DNA from: a virus
DNA: 23,001 nt
Strand: one strand, 5' to 3'
IMG/VR virus record: IMGVR_UViG_3300047586_000035
Location: 1-23,001 of that record
Of this stretch, positions 6,312 through 13,326 are shown piece after piece. The position numbers were made by a program, and so were the translations under genes. The notes under the pieces were generated by a model. The model searched no databases, had not been told where the DNA came from, and was given only the letters and a program-made list of their open reading frames with translations. The stretch's first letter is position 1. Each line of letters opens with the position of its first letter.

Positions 6312-6529
6312 GACGCCCGCCCTCGCTGGCCGGGGAAGCGGGGCTCGATGCCGAGCAGGCGCATCCACTTTCGGAGGGTGGTCACGCCGATGCCCAGGTC
6401 GGCCGCGAGTTCGGCGAGAGTCAGCCCGTCGGTCTGGTATCGCTCCTCGACGTACCCCCGGAGCGGCCGCCCGAGGCGGCTCTGCATTCGCCGCATAGGT
6501 CCCGTTTCGTACTTGCCTCCGTCACTCAT
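6308..6529 (-). CDS. Helix-turn-helix DNA-binding protein (early-operon regulator)
   Basis: 73 residues. The central LTLAELAADLGIGVTTLRKWMRLLGI (36-61) is a clear helix-turn-helix of the kind found in small phage regulators and resolvase/transposase-type HTH domains. Basic arms lie on each side (RRMQSRLGRPLRGY; PRFPGQRGR). It is the first gene of the left operon, divergent from the XRE-type gene. No Shine-Dalgarno sequence precedes the ATG, and the promoter is placed so that the transcript should begin at the start codon. A Cro-like or excisionase-like role would fit the position, but neither is shown by sequence. Confidence 0.75.
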   Translation of the reverse strand: MSDGGKYETGPMRRMQSRLGRPLRGYVEERYQTDGLTLAELAADLGIGVTTLRKWMRLLGIEPRFPGQRGRAS

Positions 6530-6541
6530 GCGACTAATCTA
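6512..6541 (+). promoter_or_regulatory. Weak candidate promoter for the XRE-type regulator
   Basis: TTGCCT (6513-6518) and TAATCT (6535-6540) are 16 bases apart upstream of the plus-strand gene at 6582. The match to consensus is poor (4/6 and 3/6), but its -10 overlaps the -10 of the opposing promoter, which would make the two mutually exclusive. Confidence 0.25.
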
Positions 6542-6563
6542 GCAGAACTGCGCCCACTGTCAA
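6536..6563 (-). promoter_or_regulatory. Sigma-70-type promoter of the left (early) operon
   Basis: On the minus strand a perfect -35 TTGACA (6558-6563) is followed after 16 bases by TAGATT (6536-6541). A start about seven bases downstream falls at 6529, the A of the HTH gene's ATG, predicting a leaderless mRNA. A short inverted repeat GCAG-AA-CTGC (6542-6551) lies in the spacer and could be part of an operator. Confidence 0.75.
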
Positions 6564-6581
6564 GCGCGGGGGAGGAAGATC

Positions 6582-6974
6582 ATGGATGCTGCCACCATTC
6601 AGAACGTGCTGTGGATAGGGCCGAATTGGGCCGGTAGCGTCGGGTTTGCGATGCCCGACCAGCGAAGCGACTACATGAGCAGCTTCGGCGCCCAGTTACG
6701 AGCGCGGCGTCTCGAGGCCGGATACACCGACCGCGCCAAGCTGGCTGAGCTCGTGCCGATCTCCGAGGCCACCTTCGGCCGGTGGGAGAATGGGCTGCTC
6801 TTGCCTGATCTCTGGGAACTGCGGGAGATCTGCCGCGTGCTGGCGATCGAGCCGACCGAATTGATCTACCCCGAACCCCTCAGCGAACGGGAGCGCCTCG
6901 TGCAACGGCGGGGACTACGGGCGGTCCGCAAGGCTTCCGCCCCAAAGCGGCGAGCCTCCGGCGGGCACGCCTGA
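6582..6974 (+). CDS. XRE-family transcriptional regulator (repressor-like)
   Basis: 130 residues. The XRE/lambda-repressor-type HTH spans about 33-96 (SSFGAQLRARRLEAGY...KLAELVPISEATFGRWENGLLLPDLWELREICRVLAIEPTELI). The recognition region is SEATFGRWENG, where the usual Q/S-x-W-E-x-G turn is conserved. The C-terminus is basic and short, with no peptidase domain, so it is not a LexA/CI-type autocleaving repressor. The start at 6582 is supported by GGGGGAGGAAG six bases upstream; ATGs at residues 24 or 32 are alternatives nearer the HTH. Divergent placement against the early operon suggests an immunity repressor or lysogeny-control role. Confidence 0.85.
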   Translation: MDAATIQNVLWIGPNWAGSVGFAMPDQRSDYMSSFGAQLRARRLEAGYTDRAKLAELVPISEATFGRWENGLLLPDLWELREICRVLAIEPTELIYPEPLSERERLVQRRGLRAVRKASAPKRRASGGHA

Positions 6975-7032
6975 TGGCGGCTACGATCTCGCGTTCCATG
7001 GCGGCCAGAATGGCCTCAACCTGGGTATCCAT
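6880..7032 (-). CDS. Possible small antisense ORF, 50 residues
   Basis: ATG at 7032 is preceded by GGAGGGG five bases upstream, one of the best ribosome binding sites in the window. The frame (M D T Q V E A I L A A M E R E I V A A I R R A ...) forms an amphipathic helix for about 30 residues, then turns Pro/Val/Arg-rich where it overlaps the 3' end of the XRE gene on the other strand (95 bases). It ends at TGA 6880-6882. It may be real or a chance ORF. Confidence 0.35.
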   Translation of the reverse strand: MDTQVEAILAAMEREIVAAIRRARRRLAALGRKPCGPPVVPAVARGAPVR

Positions 7033-7051
7033 CGGTACCCCTCCGATAGGC

Positions 7052-7070
7052 CGGCGGACAGGTGCCGCCG
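7052..7070. terminator. Candidate hairpin terminator downstream of the XRE gene
   Basis: CGGCGG (7052-7057) and CCGCCG (7065-7070) flank a 7-base loop, 78 bases after the XRE stop codon. There is no U-tract. Two competing short hairpins around 7023-7047 enclose the Shine-Dalgarno and start codon of the small minus-strand ORF. Confidence 0.25.
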
Positions 7071-7094
7071 AGCGGATCAGACTCAGAGACGGTC

Positions 7095-7113
7095 GTGCCG
7101 CCTAGGGTGGCAC
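7095..7113 (+). promoter_or_regulatory. Imperfect palindrome with TAGGGT element upstream of the lipoprotein
   Basis: GTGCCGCC-TAG-GGTGGCAC forms an 8-bp inverted repeat with one G:U-type mismatch, 48 bases before the lipoprotein start. It contains TAGGGT (7103-7108), a plausible high-GC -10 element, but no good -35 is seen. It could be an operator over a promoter, or a weak terminator for transcription from the XRE gene. Confidence 0.3.
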
Positions 7114-7161
7114 GGGGCGGTGCGCGGAGGCCCCACGTTCCGCGCGAAATGGGAGGATGAG

Positions 7162-7803
7162 ATGAAGCGTTTGATGGTGGGAACTTTGGTTGCGGCCGCG
7201 ATCCTCGGCGGATGTGCGCTTGAGGCCAGTCCGTCAGCGCCTGGGAATGAGGCCACCGGTAGTCCGAACGCCACCGTTGCAGGGTCTGCACCCGCATCGG
7301 CCAAGCCAGTAGCCACGCCGACGAGTAAGTTCCGCACCTTCTCGGATGGGAAGGCCGTGGTCGGCACGGACATCCAGGCCGGGACCTATCGGACGCGCAC
7401 CGCGTCATCCGGCTGCTACTGGGAACGCCTCAGTGGCTTCGGCGGCACCATGGGTGAGATCTTGGCGAACGAGAATACCGACGGGCCTGCGGTCGTGACG
7501 ATCGCCGCCTCGGACAAGGGGTTCAGCTCACACCGTTGTGGGACCTGGACGACCGACCTCTCGGCGATAGTCTCGGGCAACACTTTCCCCGATGGCACGT
7601 ACATCGTGGGGACGGACCTGACCGCTGGGACCTACCGAGCGCCGGCCAGCCCCGGCTGCTACTGGCAGCGGCTCAAGGGGTTCAGCGGCTCAATGTCGGA
7701 CATCATCGCCAACGAGAATACCGATACCGGCGGCATCGTCACGATAGCGGCATCCGACAAGGGATTCCAGTCAAGCCGCTGCGGAACCTGGACCAGGCAA
7801 TAG
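7162..7803 (+). CDS. Secreted lipoprotein with duplicated Cys-containing domain (moron-type gene)
   Basis: 213 residues. The lipoprotein signal MKRLMVGTLVAAAILGGC ends in the lipobox LGGC (C18). A Ser/Ala/Pro/Thr-rich linker to about residue 55 follows, typical for spanning a cell wall. Then come two copies of a domain of about 65 residues, each of the form VGTD[IL].AGTYR...GCYW.RL.GF.G.M..I.ANENTD...VTIAASDKGF.S.RCGTW, with two cysteines per copy. Domains like this occur, from memory, in lipoproteins of high-GC Gram-positive and related bacteria. The start has GGGAGGA five bases upstream. It is on the plus strand between a minus-strand late operon and the regulator, with its own flanking hairpins, the usual setting of a lysogenic-conversion or superinfection-exclusion gene. 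The function is inferred from position only. Confidence 0.85.
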   Translation: MKRLMVGTLVAAAILGGCALEASPSAPGNEATGSPNATVAGSAPASAKPVATPTSKFRTFSDGKAVVGTDIQAGTYRTRTASSGCYWERLSGFGGTMGEILANENTDGPAVVTIAASDKGFSSHRCGTWTTDLSAIVSGNTFPDGTYIVGTDLTAGTYRAPASPGCYWQRLKGFSGSMSDIIANENTDTGGIVTIAASDKGFQSSRCGTWTRQ

Positions 7804-7858
7804 CGGAAGGTGGGGCCAGACACTAGGCTCAGCTCTAGTCTGTCGGGAAGTTGATGCC

Positions 7859-7894
7859 GTCCAGGGCGTGCCAGTGTGCGGCATCGCCCTGGAC
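7859..7894. terminator. Strong hairpin between convergent genes (bidirectional terminator)
   Basis: GTCCAGGGCG (7859-7868) pairs perfectly with CGCCCTGGAC (7885-7894). Inside it, TGCC pairs with GGCA around a 7-base loop with one bulged T, giving 14 base pairs. It lies in the 105-base gap between the stop of the lipoprotein (+) and the stop of the giant tail gene (-). No U-tract follows on either side, as is common in high-GC terminators. A weaker inverted repeat built on ACTAG/CTAGT lies at about 7817-7843. Confidence 0.65.
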
Positions 7895-7908
7895 CGGGAT
7901 CACGGCGT

Positions 7909-10900
7909 CTAGATCGCACAGATGCACCAGTTGGCGTCGAGGCCATCGTAAACCAGGTCCACCGAACCATAGGCACGGATCACGACGTTCGCCCCGGCCG
8001 GTCCCAGGAAGCGATTACCGACGCTGCTGGAAGCGGACTGCCATACGAGCGTGGTCGAGAACCCGCCGATATTGAAGAGCCGGAGCCGAAAGCCGTGCGC
8101 CTGAGCCACGATACCGGTGATGTCCCAGGCAGCATTCGGCCTGATGACGATGCACGAACAGGTCGCTAGCCCGGCCGGGTTCCAGTTGTTCACACTGGCT
8201 GTCAGACTGACAGAGAGTATCCCCGATGTCACCATCTGGCCAGCCACGGTCTCACTCGCTGGGGCAATCGCCTGGCCCGCGATGGCCGCGACTCCAACAG
8301 CGGCCGGGACCGAACCCGTATCGTTGGCGCGAATGTCCCACCCGTGTGTCGGCGTCGTAATGCGGCCGCCGGCGCCGCCGGGGAACGCCGTGCCCGCGCC
8401 ATCTGCACCACCTGCCGCGTTATATGTCGTCAGGGTGCGGGCCGTCAGAGCATCGGTGGCCTGCAGTTTGAAGTTCCCGGCGCCCGGATCGGTGGCGTTG
8501 GGCAGCATATAGATGCGGACCTTGTTCGGATCGTCAGCGCCGCCCACCGGGATAGTCGGCGTAGTGACGGTGAGTTGTCGGCGCTTGGTCATCGTGATGC
8601 TGGCACGCGGGCTGATGGGCGTCTCGTGCGTCGGCGCTGCGTCGTCATACCAGGCATGCCCCGCCCAGTAGGGCACTGTGGCGGTCGTCCAGGACCAGTT
8701 CGTATAGGGCTGCAAGGTGTGGTCGCTGGAGTTGAACTGGCAGAATTGGGTGCCGTCCCATACCAGGCCCTGCGGCCACCAGCCGCTTGTCGTCATGGAG
8801 TTGGCCTTCTCCGGCCAGTCCGTGCTGGCGACCAACGAGCCGTCCGCCTTGAACTGGTAGATCTCGCCCAGGGTGCAGGTAGCCCCCCAGGTGGCGGAAT
8901 CCGCCCACACAAGGTCAAGCCAGTAGCACACACCATTGCCATCGCCGTCGTCATACTGGCCGAAGTCTCTGACGCCGAGCCAGTCCTTCCCGCCCGGGGC
9001 GCCTGGCACCGCCAGGGTAGTGCTCGAGACGTAGGCCAGCGCCGCGCTGCACTTGACGACCCGCATCGTCAGCGCCGTGGTCGCCCACCCCACGATGTAG
9101 AGGGCGGTCCCGTCGGTTCCGATCTGCCAGCCTTGCCCGTAGAGGAACCTGGCGCTGATGTCCAGCTCGCCCACGTAGGCGCCCGTGGCACGCGTGACCT
9201 TGATTAGCAGGAGCGGCGACCCGCCAGTCAGGTACCACGAAGTCCCAATCCGGGTGATGCCATCTACCGCCTCTGGGGCCGTCCATCCGGTTATGGCCGT
9301 CGTCCGGCTGATCGTGCCGTCCGACCGCTTCCATTCGGTGACGCGGTAGCTCCCAAGTCCATCCGCCTCGACACCGACGTAGCAGGGAGTCGCGCCGTCC
9401 GCACCACCGACCGGATCGTAGAAGCCACCACCTGTGGCGGTATAGGCATCGCCGATATCACCGGCGAAGCCACAGGCGCTTGACCAGCCGTTCGTCTGAG
9501 CCAGTGCAAGCGTCGCCGGGAGGCCCTGCGCCAGCACCGGCGCAGCGCTCGGGGCCTGGACGCCTGTCTGCACCGTCATCACTGCATCCTTCGCCAGCGA
9601 CATGGCGCCGCGGATCTCGCCGGCGCCGATCAGGGTCAGGGTCTGTGCCACGAGATCGCCGTTGAAGTACATCGGGGCGCCGTCGGTACCTAGACGCACC
9701 ATCAACTCATTGGTCGGGCTGTAGATGGCGAACTGCGGGTTGGCCAGGGTGCCGTCGAGCTCGATCCGGCCTGCCGCTGGGTCGCCAGCCACGAGCTTCG
9801 ACACCCAGGCCAGGGTGGCAGCGAACTTGTCGGCCGTCATCGTCCCCGCAGCGACCAGGCCGGCGACGATCGAGTAGGCGATCAGCTTCGTCGCCGCGTC
9901 GATCGAGCCGTCGGCGATCTCACTGGGCATCGGGGCGTAGGCCGTGGCCAGGCGTCCGCGCTCCGCCTGGACGCCGCCCACGTCGCAGGTGAGCGTCGAG
10001 GCCCCGGCCGTGAAGATGGCCAGGCGCACGGCAACGGTGTCGGCATCGAAGCCGGTCCGGCCCAGCTCGTCATTGGGACCCATGTGGAGGCGGTGCGCGG
10101 TGAAGCCTGTCTCCGCAGCCGCGAGGTCGGCGATCGTGGTGCTGGCCAGGAGGGCGTCTGCGGCGTTGTACTCGCGCAACTCGATCCGCACGGTGCCCGA
10201 GGTCCACGCCCGTATCCACGTCCAGACGCTGAACCAGTAGTCGTCGAGGCGCGCGACCGGGACCGGGGCCGTGACCAGCTCCCCGGCGGTCTGCGCGGCC
10301 AGGGTCGCGCGGGCAGTCTTGGAGCCCCATAGGGCGAGCTCCGGCGAGACAGGGGTGTAGCCGAAGACCCAGTTCGCGCCGACCGTCCAGGTGGTGCCCA
10401 GGGCATTGCCGAAGAAGGAGTTGGCCACGAGGTTCGCGCCGCCGACCGAGAGGTCGACGAGCTTGCGGCTGGCATCACTGGCCACGCCTGCGGCGCCTGC
10501 GATCTGGTCGGCCAGACCGCCCGAGCCCCCGATGATGCTGGCCTGGGATAGCCGTTCGTCACCGAATCCCACGTCATAGACTGCGGTGTCCGGAGTGTCG
10601 GGTGTCGGCTTCACGCTGACGATGCGGAAAGGCTCGGCGTCCAGGCCATGGGCGGCATGGGTGATCTGGACGGTCTGCCCGGCCAGCAGACCCGCGTGCA
10701 CCGTCTTGAGCTTGCCTGCGCGTCGTGGTCGATGGGCCAGCAGGAACGCATCGCCGGCGGCCTCGCACTGGGCGATGCTCGTCAGCTTGTCGTTGACCAG
10801 TGGAGCGATGCGGCGATATGCCGCGGCCGGAGCGTCGGGCGCTGTCCGCGTGACAGTCAGCAGCCCGGCGCCGGCCTCCAGCTGGCAGCCGAAGACCACG

Positions 10901-11574
10901 ACCTGATCGACCTTCGGAACGTTGTCGTCCTCGAGCGAGAAGTCGAAGTAGTCGCGGGTCGTGGTGCCGTTGGGATCGTCGCTGAGGTTGAACGGCGCGG
11001 CATCCACCTCATCGATGAAGTGGTGGAGGCGCAGCGAGTAGTCCACGTTGAGCTTGCCACCGGTCAGGGCCGTGATCTTGCTCGCCGCCTCCCGCAGACC
11101 TGACGGACCGAACTCCTGCTCAGGCTTGCCGTCGGCGCCGCCGGGCATCTGGCCGATGATCTCCTGGACCTCATCGCCGCATGTGATGCCGTGTGTGCCG
11201 TAGGTCTGGATGAGCCAGGTGAGTCGCTCCTTGTCGGTCTCGACGACGCTCCGCCAGCATCGCGGCACCACGTCCATATCCAGCAGCGCCGTGTAATCGG
11301 TGGCCGTCACGTCTTCGACGACCGCACTCCCCGGCTGGTCCTCGTCCGAATGCTTGACCGTGTCGATTAGCCCCTCGAAGGTTGTGACGCCGCTGATCTT
11401 GAGGCCCCAGTCCTTGAGCGGGGTGGCGGGCGGATCCACAAAGCGCACCGGGGCGGTCCCAGACTCGGCGGACGCCCGGCTCTCCGGTGTGACGCTGGTG
11501 AGGGGGAAGACGTAGTCGCTCCAATCCTCCCAACCGCCTCCGGCGTGACGGTCGACCTCGACCTTGAGCGTCAC
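7909..11574 (-). CDS. Tail hub / receptor-binding tail protein (minor tail protein)
   Basis: 1221 residues, the last gene of the late operon. Residues 1-345 look like the siphophage tail-hub (Tal/gp27-like) baseplate domain. Residues 380-555 resemble a carbohydrate-binding beta-sandwich (NLVANSFFGNALGTTWTVGANW...), and about 560-690 hold the 'GTMTADKFAA' type segment of phage host-specificity proteins. About 710-1020 is a Trp/Gly-rich repeat-like region, possibly a beta-propeller. The last 110 residues (NNWNPAGLATCSCIVIRPN...GNRFLGPAGANVVIRAYGSVDLVYD) match a C-terminal beta domain I recall from many phage tail fibres. It probably joins the tail tip to host recognition. ATGA overlap with the tape measure gene fixes the start. 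Domain limits are approximate. Confidence 0.8.
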   Translation of the reverse strand: MTLKVEVDRHAGGGWEDWSDYVFPLTSVTPESRASAESGTAPVRFVDPPATPLKDWGLKISGVTTFEGLIDTVKHSDEDQPGSAVVEDVTATDYTALLDMDVVPRCWRSVVETDKERLTWLIQTYGTHGITCGDEVQEIIGQMPGGADGKPEQEFGPSGLREAASKITALTGGKLNVDYSLRLHHFIDEVDAAPFNLSDDPNGTTTRDYFDFSLEDDNVPKVDQVVVFGCQLEAGAGLLTVTRTAPDAPAAAYRRIAPLVNDKLTSIAQCEAAGDAFLLAHRPRRAGKLKTVHAGLLAGQTVQITHAAHGLDAEPFRIVSVKPTPDTPDTAVYDVGFGDERLSQASIIGGSGGLADQIAGAAGVASDASRKLVDLSVGGANLVANSFFGNALGTTWTVGANWVFGYTPVSPELALWGSKTARATLAAQTAGELVTAPVPVARLDDYWFSVWTWIRAWTSGTVRIELREYNAADALLASTTIADLAAAETGFTAHRLHMGPNDELGRTGFDADTVAVRLAIFTAGASTLTCDVGGVQAERGRLATAYAPMPSEIADGSIDAATKLIAYSIVAGLVAAGTMTADKFAATLAWVSKLVAGDPAAGRIELDGTLANPQFAIYSPTNELMVRLGTDGAPMYFNGDLVAQTLTLIGAGEIRGAMSLAKDAVMTVQTGVQAPSAAPVLAQGLPATLALAQTNGWSSACGFAGDIGDAYTATGGGFYDPVGGADGATPCYVGVEADGLGSYRVTEWKRSDGTISRTTAITGWTAPEAVDGITRIGTSWYLTGGSPLLLIKVTRATGAYVGELDISARFLYGQGWQIGTDGTALYIVGWATTALTMRVVKCSAALAYVSSTTLAVPGAPGGKDWLGVRDFGQYDDGDGNGVCYWLDLVWADSATWGATCTLGEIYQFKADGSLVASTDWPEKANSMTTSGWWPQGLVWDGTQFCQFNSSDHTLQPYTNWSWTTATVPYWAGHAWYDDAAPTHETPISPRASITMTKRRQLTVTTPTIPVGGADDPNKVRIYMLPNATDPGAGNFKLQATDALTARTLTTYNAAGGADGAGTAFPGGAGGRITTPTHGWDIRANDTGSVPAAVGVAAIAGQAIAPASETVAGQMVTSGILSVSLTASVNNWNPAGLATCSCIVIRPNAAWDITGIVAQAHGFRLRLFNIGGFSTTLVWQSASSSVGNRFLGPAGANVVIRAYGSVDLVYDGLDANWCICAI

Positions 11575-13325
11575 CGTCGCACCAGCCGGCGCTGGAGGAT
11601 GCGGCCCAGGCGCTCGTCCTCAGCCTCACCGCCCGAGTAGTTCTCGATGTAGACGAGGGGTCCGCTGAACCCACCGCCACCCCCGAAGCCGCCCCCTCCG
11701 GCGAACGCCGCCCGCAGGCCTGACGCGGGCCCCTCCGGGACGACCATCTCGCCGCGGTGGATGATCGCCAGCATGTCATCGAGGATGTTCCAGGCACCGG
11801 CCGAGAGCCTCGGGATTGCTTTGATGGTGGGGAGGCCGACGGAGAAGCCGCCAACCCTGCCGACCAACGGAATGTCCACCGAAGGCACGGTGATCCTGAT
11901 CTTGTTCAGGAAGCCGATGAAGCTGTTGACCATGCCGATCACGCCGTTGATCGAGCCTTTGACGCCGGAGCTGATGCCATCCCAGACGCCCTTGAGGATC
12001 GAGGCCGCAGCCCCGAAGGCATCGCCGATGCTCTTGGCCACGGTCTGCACCGGCCCGATGAGGGCGTTGAAGATGGCCACGGCCGTGTTGATCTGCAATT
12101 TGAGCAGCGCGAGCCACGGGCTCAGGATCCTAGAGGCCATATCGACCAGCCATTTGAAGACCGCCACGACCCCGTCGATCACGCCACCGATCGCCGAGCC
12201 GATCGCCGAGAAGATGGCGATGATCGCATCGCGGAACGGTGGGCAGTTGTTCCACAGCCAGATCAGGCCCAGGATGAGCGCGGCGATGGCCGCGATCACC
12301 AGGATGATGGGGTTGGCCGCGAGAAACGCCATCGCCCCCGACAGCACGCCAGTGGCAGTGGCGGCGATGCCCTGCGCGGTGGCCAGGGCGGTATGCGCGA
12401 AGCTCAGACCCCACATGATCGGGCCCATGGCCATGAGGATGGGCGCCAGCTGGCCGGCGGCGCCTGCGATGTCGCCGAACTTGAAGCCGAGCTTCTCTAC
12501 CTCCGTCGCCAGGCCCTGGAGCGGCGTCCGCGTCTTGTTGAAGGCGTCGGACTGCGCTTCGATCACACCGGTCGAGCTCTGAACCTTCGCCCGGTATTCG
12601 GTCAGCTTGGCGCTGCTCATTCCGAGCGTCGCCAGCATCTTCTGGAGATCCCCATCGGACGAGTTGACGGCCGCCGCGAATTGCGCCTTCGCCGTCTTGC
12701 CCGTCATGCCGAGCTCGTTCTCCATGTAGCCGAGGATCGCCGCCGTGTCGTTCACGTCGAGGCCCATGGCCCGGATCTGCGGGCCGGCCTTCTGGACGAA
12801 GGCCAGGAAGTCGCTGATCGAGCCGCTGGTCTGTGTCGTGATGTAGCCGAAGGCGGACATCGCCTCGCCTTCTTGGCCTGCGTCGATCCCAAGGGCGCGC
12901 AATGCCACGCTGGCCTTGGCGAGTTCCACGCCGCTCTCTCCGGTCGCATCGGCAACCGTGTCCCAGTAGCTGGCGTATGCCTGAAGCGCAGCCTTGCCGT
13001 CGAGTCCCTGCTTGGTCCCCAGGCTCATCAGCGCCGTCATTTCTTCGACACTGTCGCCGGCGCCCATCACCTCCGTGATCCATTCGCGCAAGGTGGCAGC
13101 GCTTTCGCCTGTGGCCAGGCTCAGTTTCTCGACGCCGAACGTGTTCTCTTGCTGGCTGCGCGCCAGCCCCTCGAGCGCCACTCCGGCCGCAGCAATGGCG
13201 AGGCCGGCCGCTGCCCAGGACACGTTGATCGTATCGGCGGCCTTGCCGCCGGCGTCGCCGACTTGGGCCATCACCGCCGAGGCTTCGTCCTTCGCCCGGA
13301 TGATGATGTCCATGAGGCTGGCCAT
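11571..13325 (-). CDS. Tail tape measure protein
   Basis: 584 residues. The N-terminus MASLMDIIIRAKDEASAVMAQVGDAG is typical of TP901-type tape measures, followed by a long helical domain with the ATGES/LGTKQG/FLAFVQKAGPQIRAMGLDVNDTAAILGYME pattern. Hydrophobic segments lie at about 290-360 (PIILVIAAIAALILGLIWLW) and 366-400. The C-terminus is Gly-rich (GGGGFGGGGGF) with a basic end. At about 0.15 nm per residue the tail would be near 90 nm. No peptidase or muramidase domain was recognised. It starts one base after the T-extension stop, and its TGA overlaps the hub gene ATG. Confidence 0.9.
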   Translation of the reverse strand: MASLMDIIIRAKDEASAVMAQVGDAGGKAADTINVSWAAAGLAIAAAGVALEGLARSQQENTFGVEKLSLATGESAATLREWITEVMGAGDSVEEMTALMSLGTKQGLDGKAALQAYASYWDTVADATGESGVELAKASVALRALGIDAGQEGEAMSAFGYITTQTSGSISDFLAFVQKAGPQIRAMGLDVNDTAAILGYMENELGMTGKTAKAQFAAAVNSSDGDLQKMLATLGMSSAKLTEYRAKVQSSTGVIEAQSDAFNKTRTPLQGLATEVEKLGFKFGDIAGAAGQLAPILMAMGPIMWGLSFAHTALATAQGIAATATGVLSGAMAFLAANPIILVIAAIAALILGLIWLWNNCPPFRDAIIAIFSAIGSAIGGVIDGVVAVFKWLVDMASRILSPWLALLKLQINTAVAIFNALIGPVQTVAKSIGDAFGAAASILKGVWDGISSGVKGSINGVIGMVNSFIGFLNKIRITVPSVDIPLVGRVGGFSVGLPTIKAIPRLSAGAWNILDDMLAIIHRGEMVVPEGPASGLRAAFAGGGGFGGGGGFSGPLVYIENYSGGEAEDERLGRILQRRLVRR

Positions 13326-13326
13326 G

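Noticed and set aside
6975-7161. tRNA or small structured RNA gene between the regulator and lipoprotein
   Set aside because: Hairpins are present, but no cloverleaf, anticodon arm or T-loop motif could be built.
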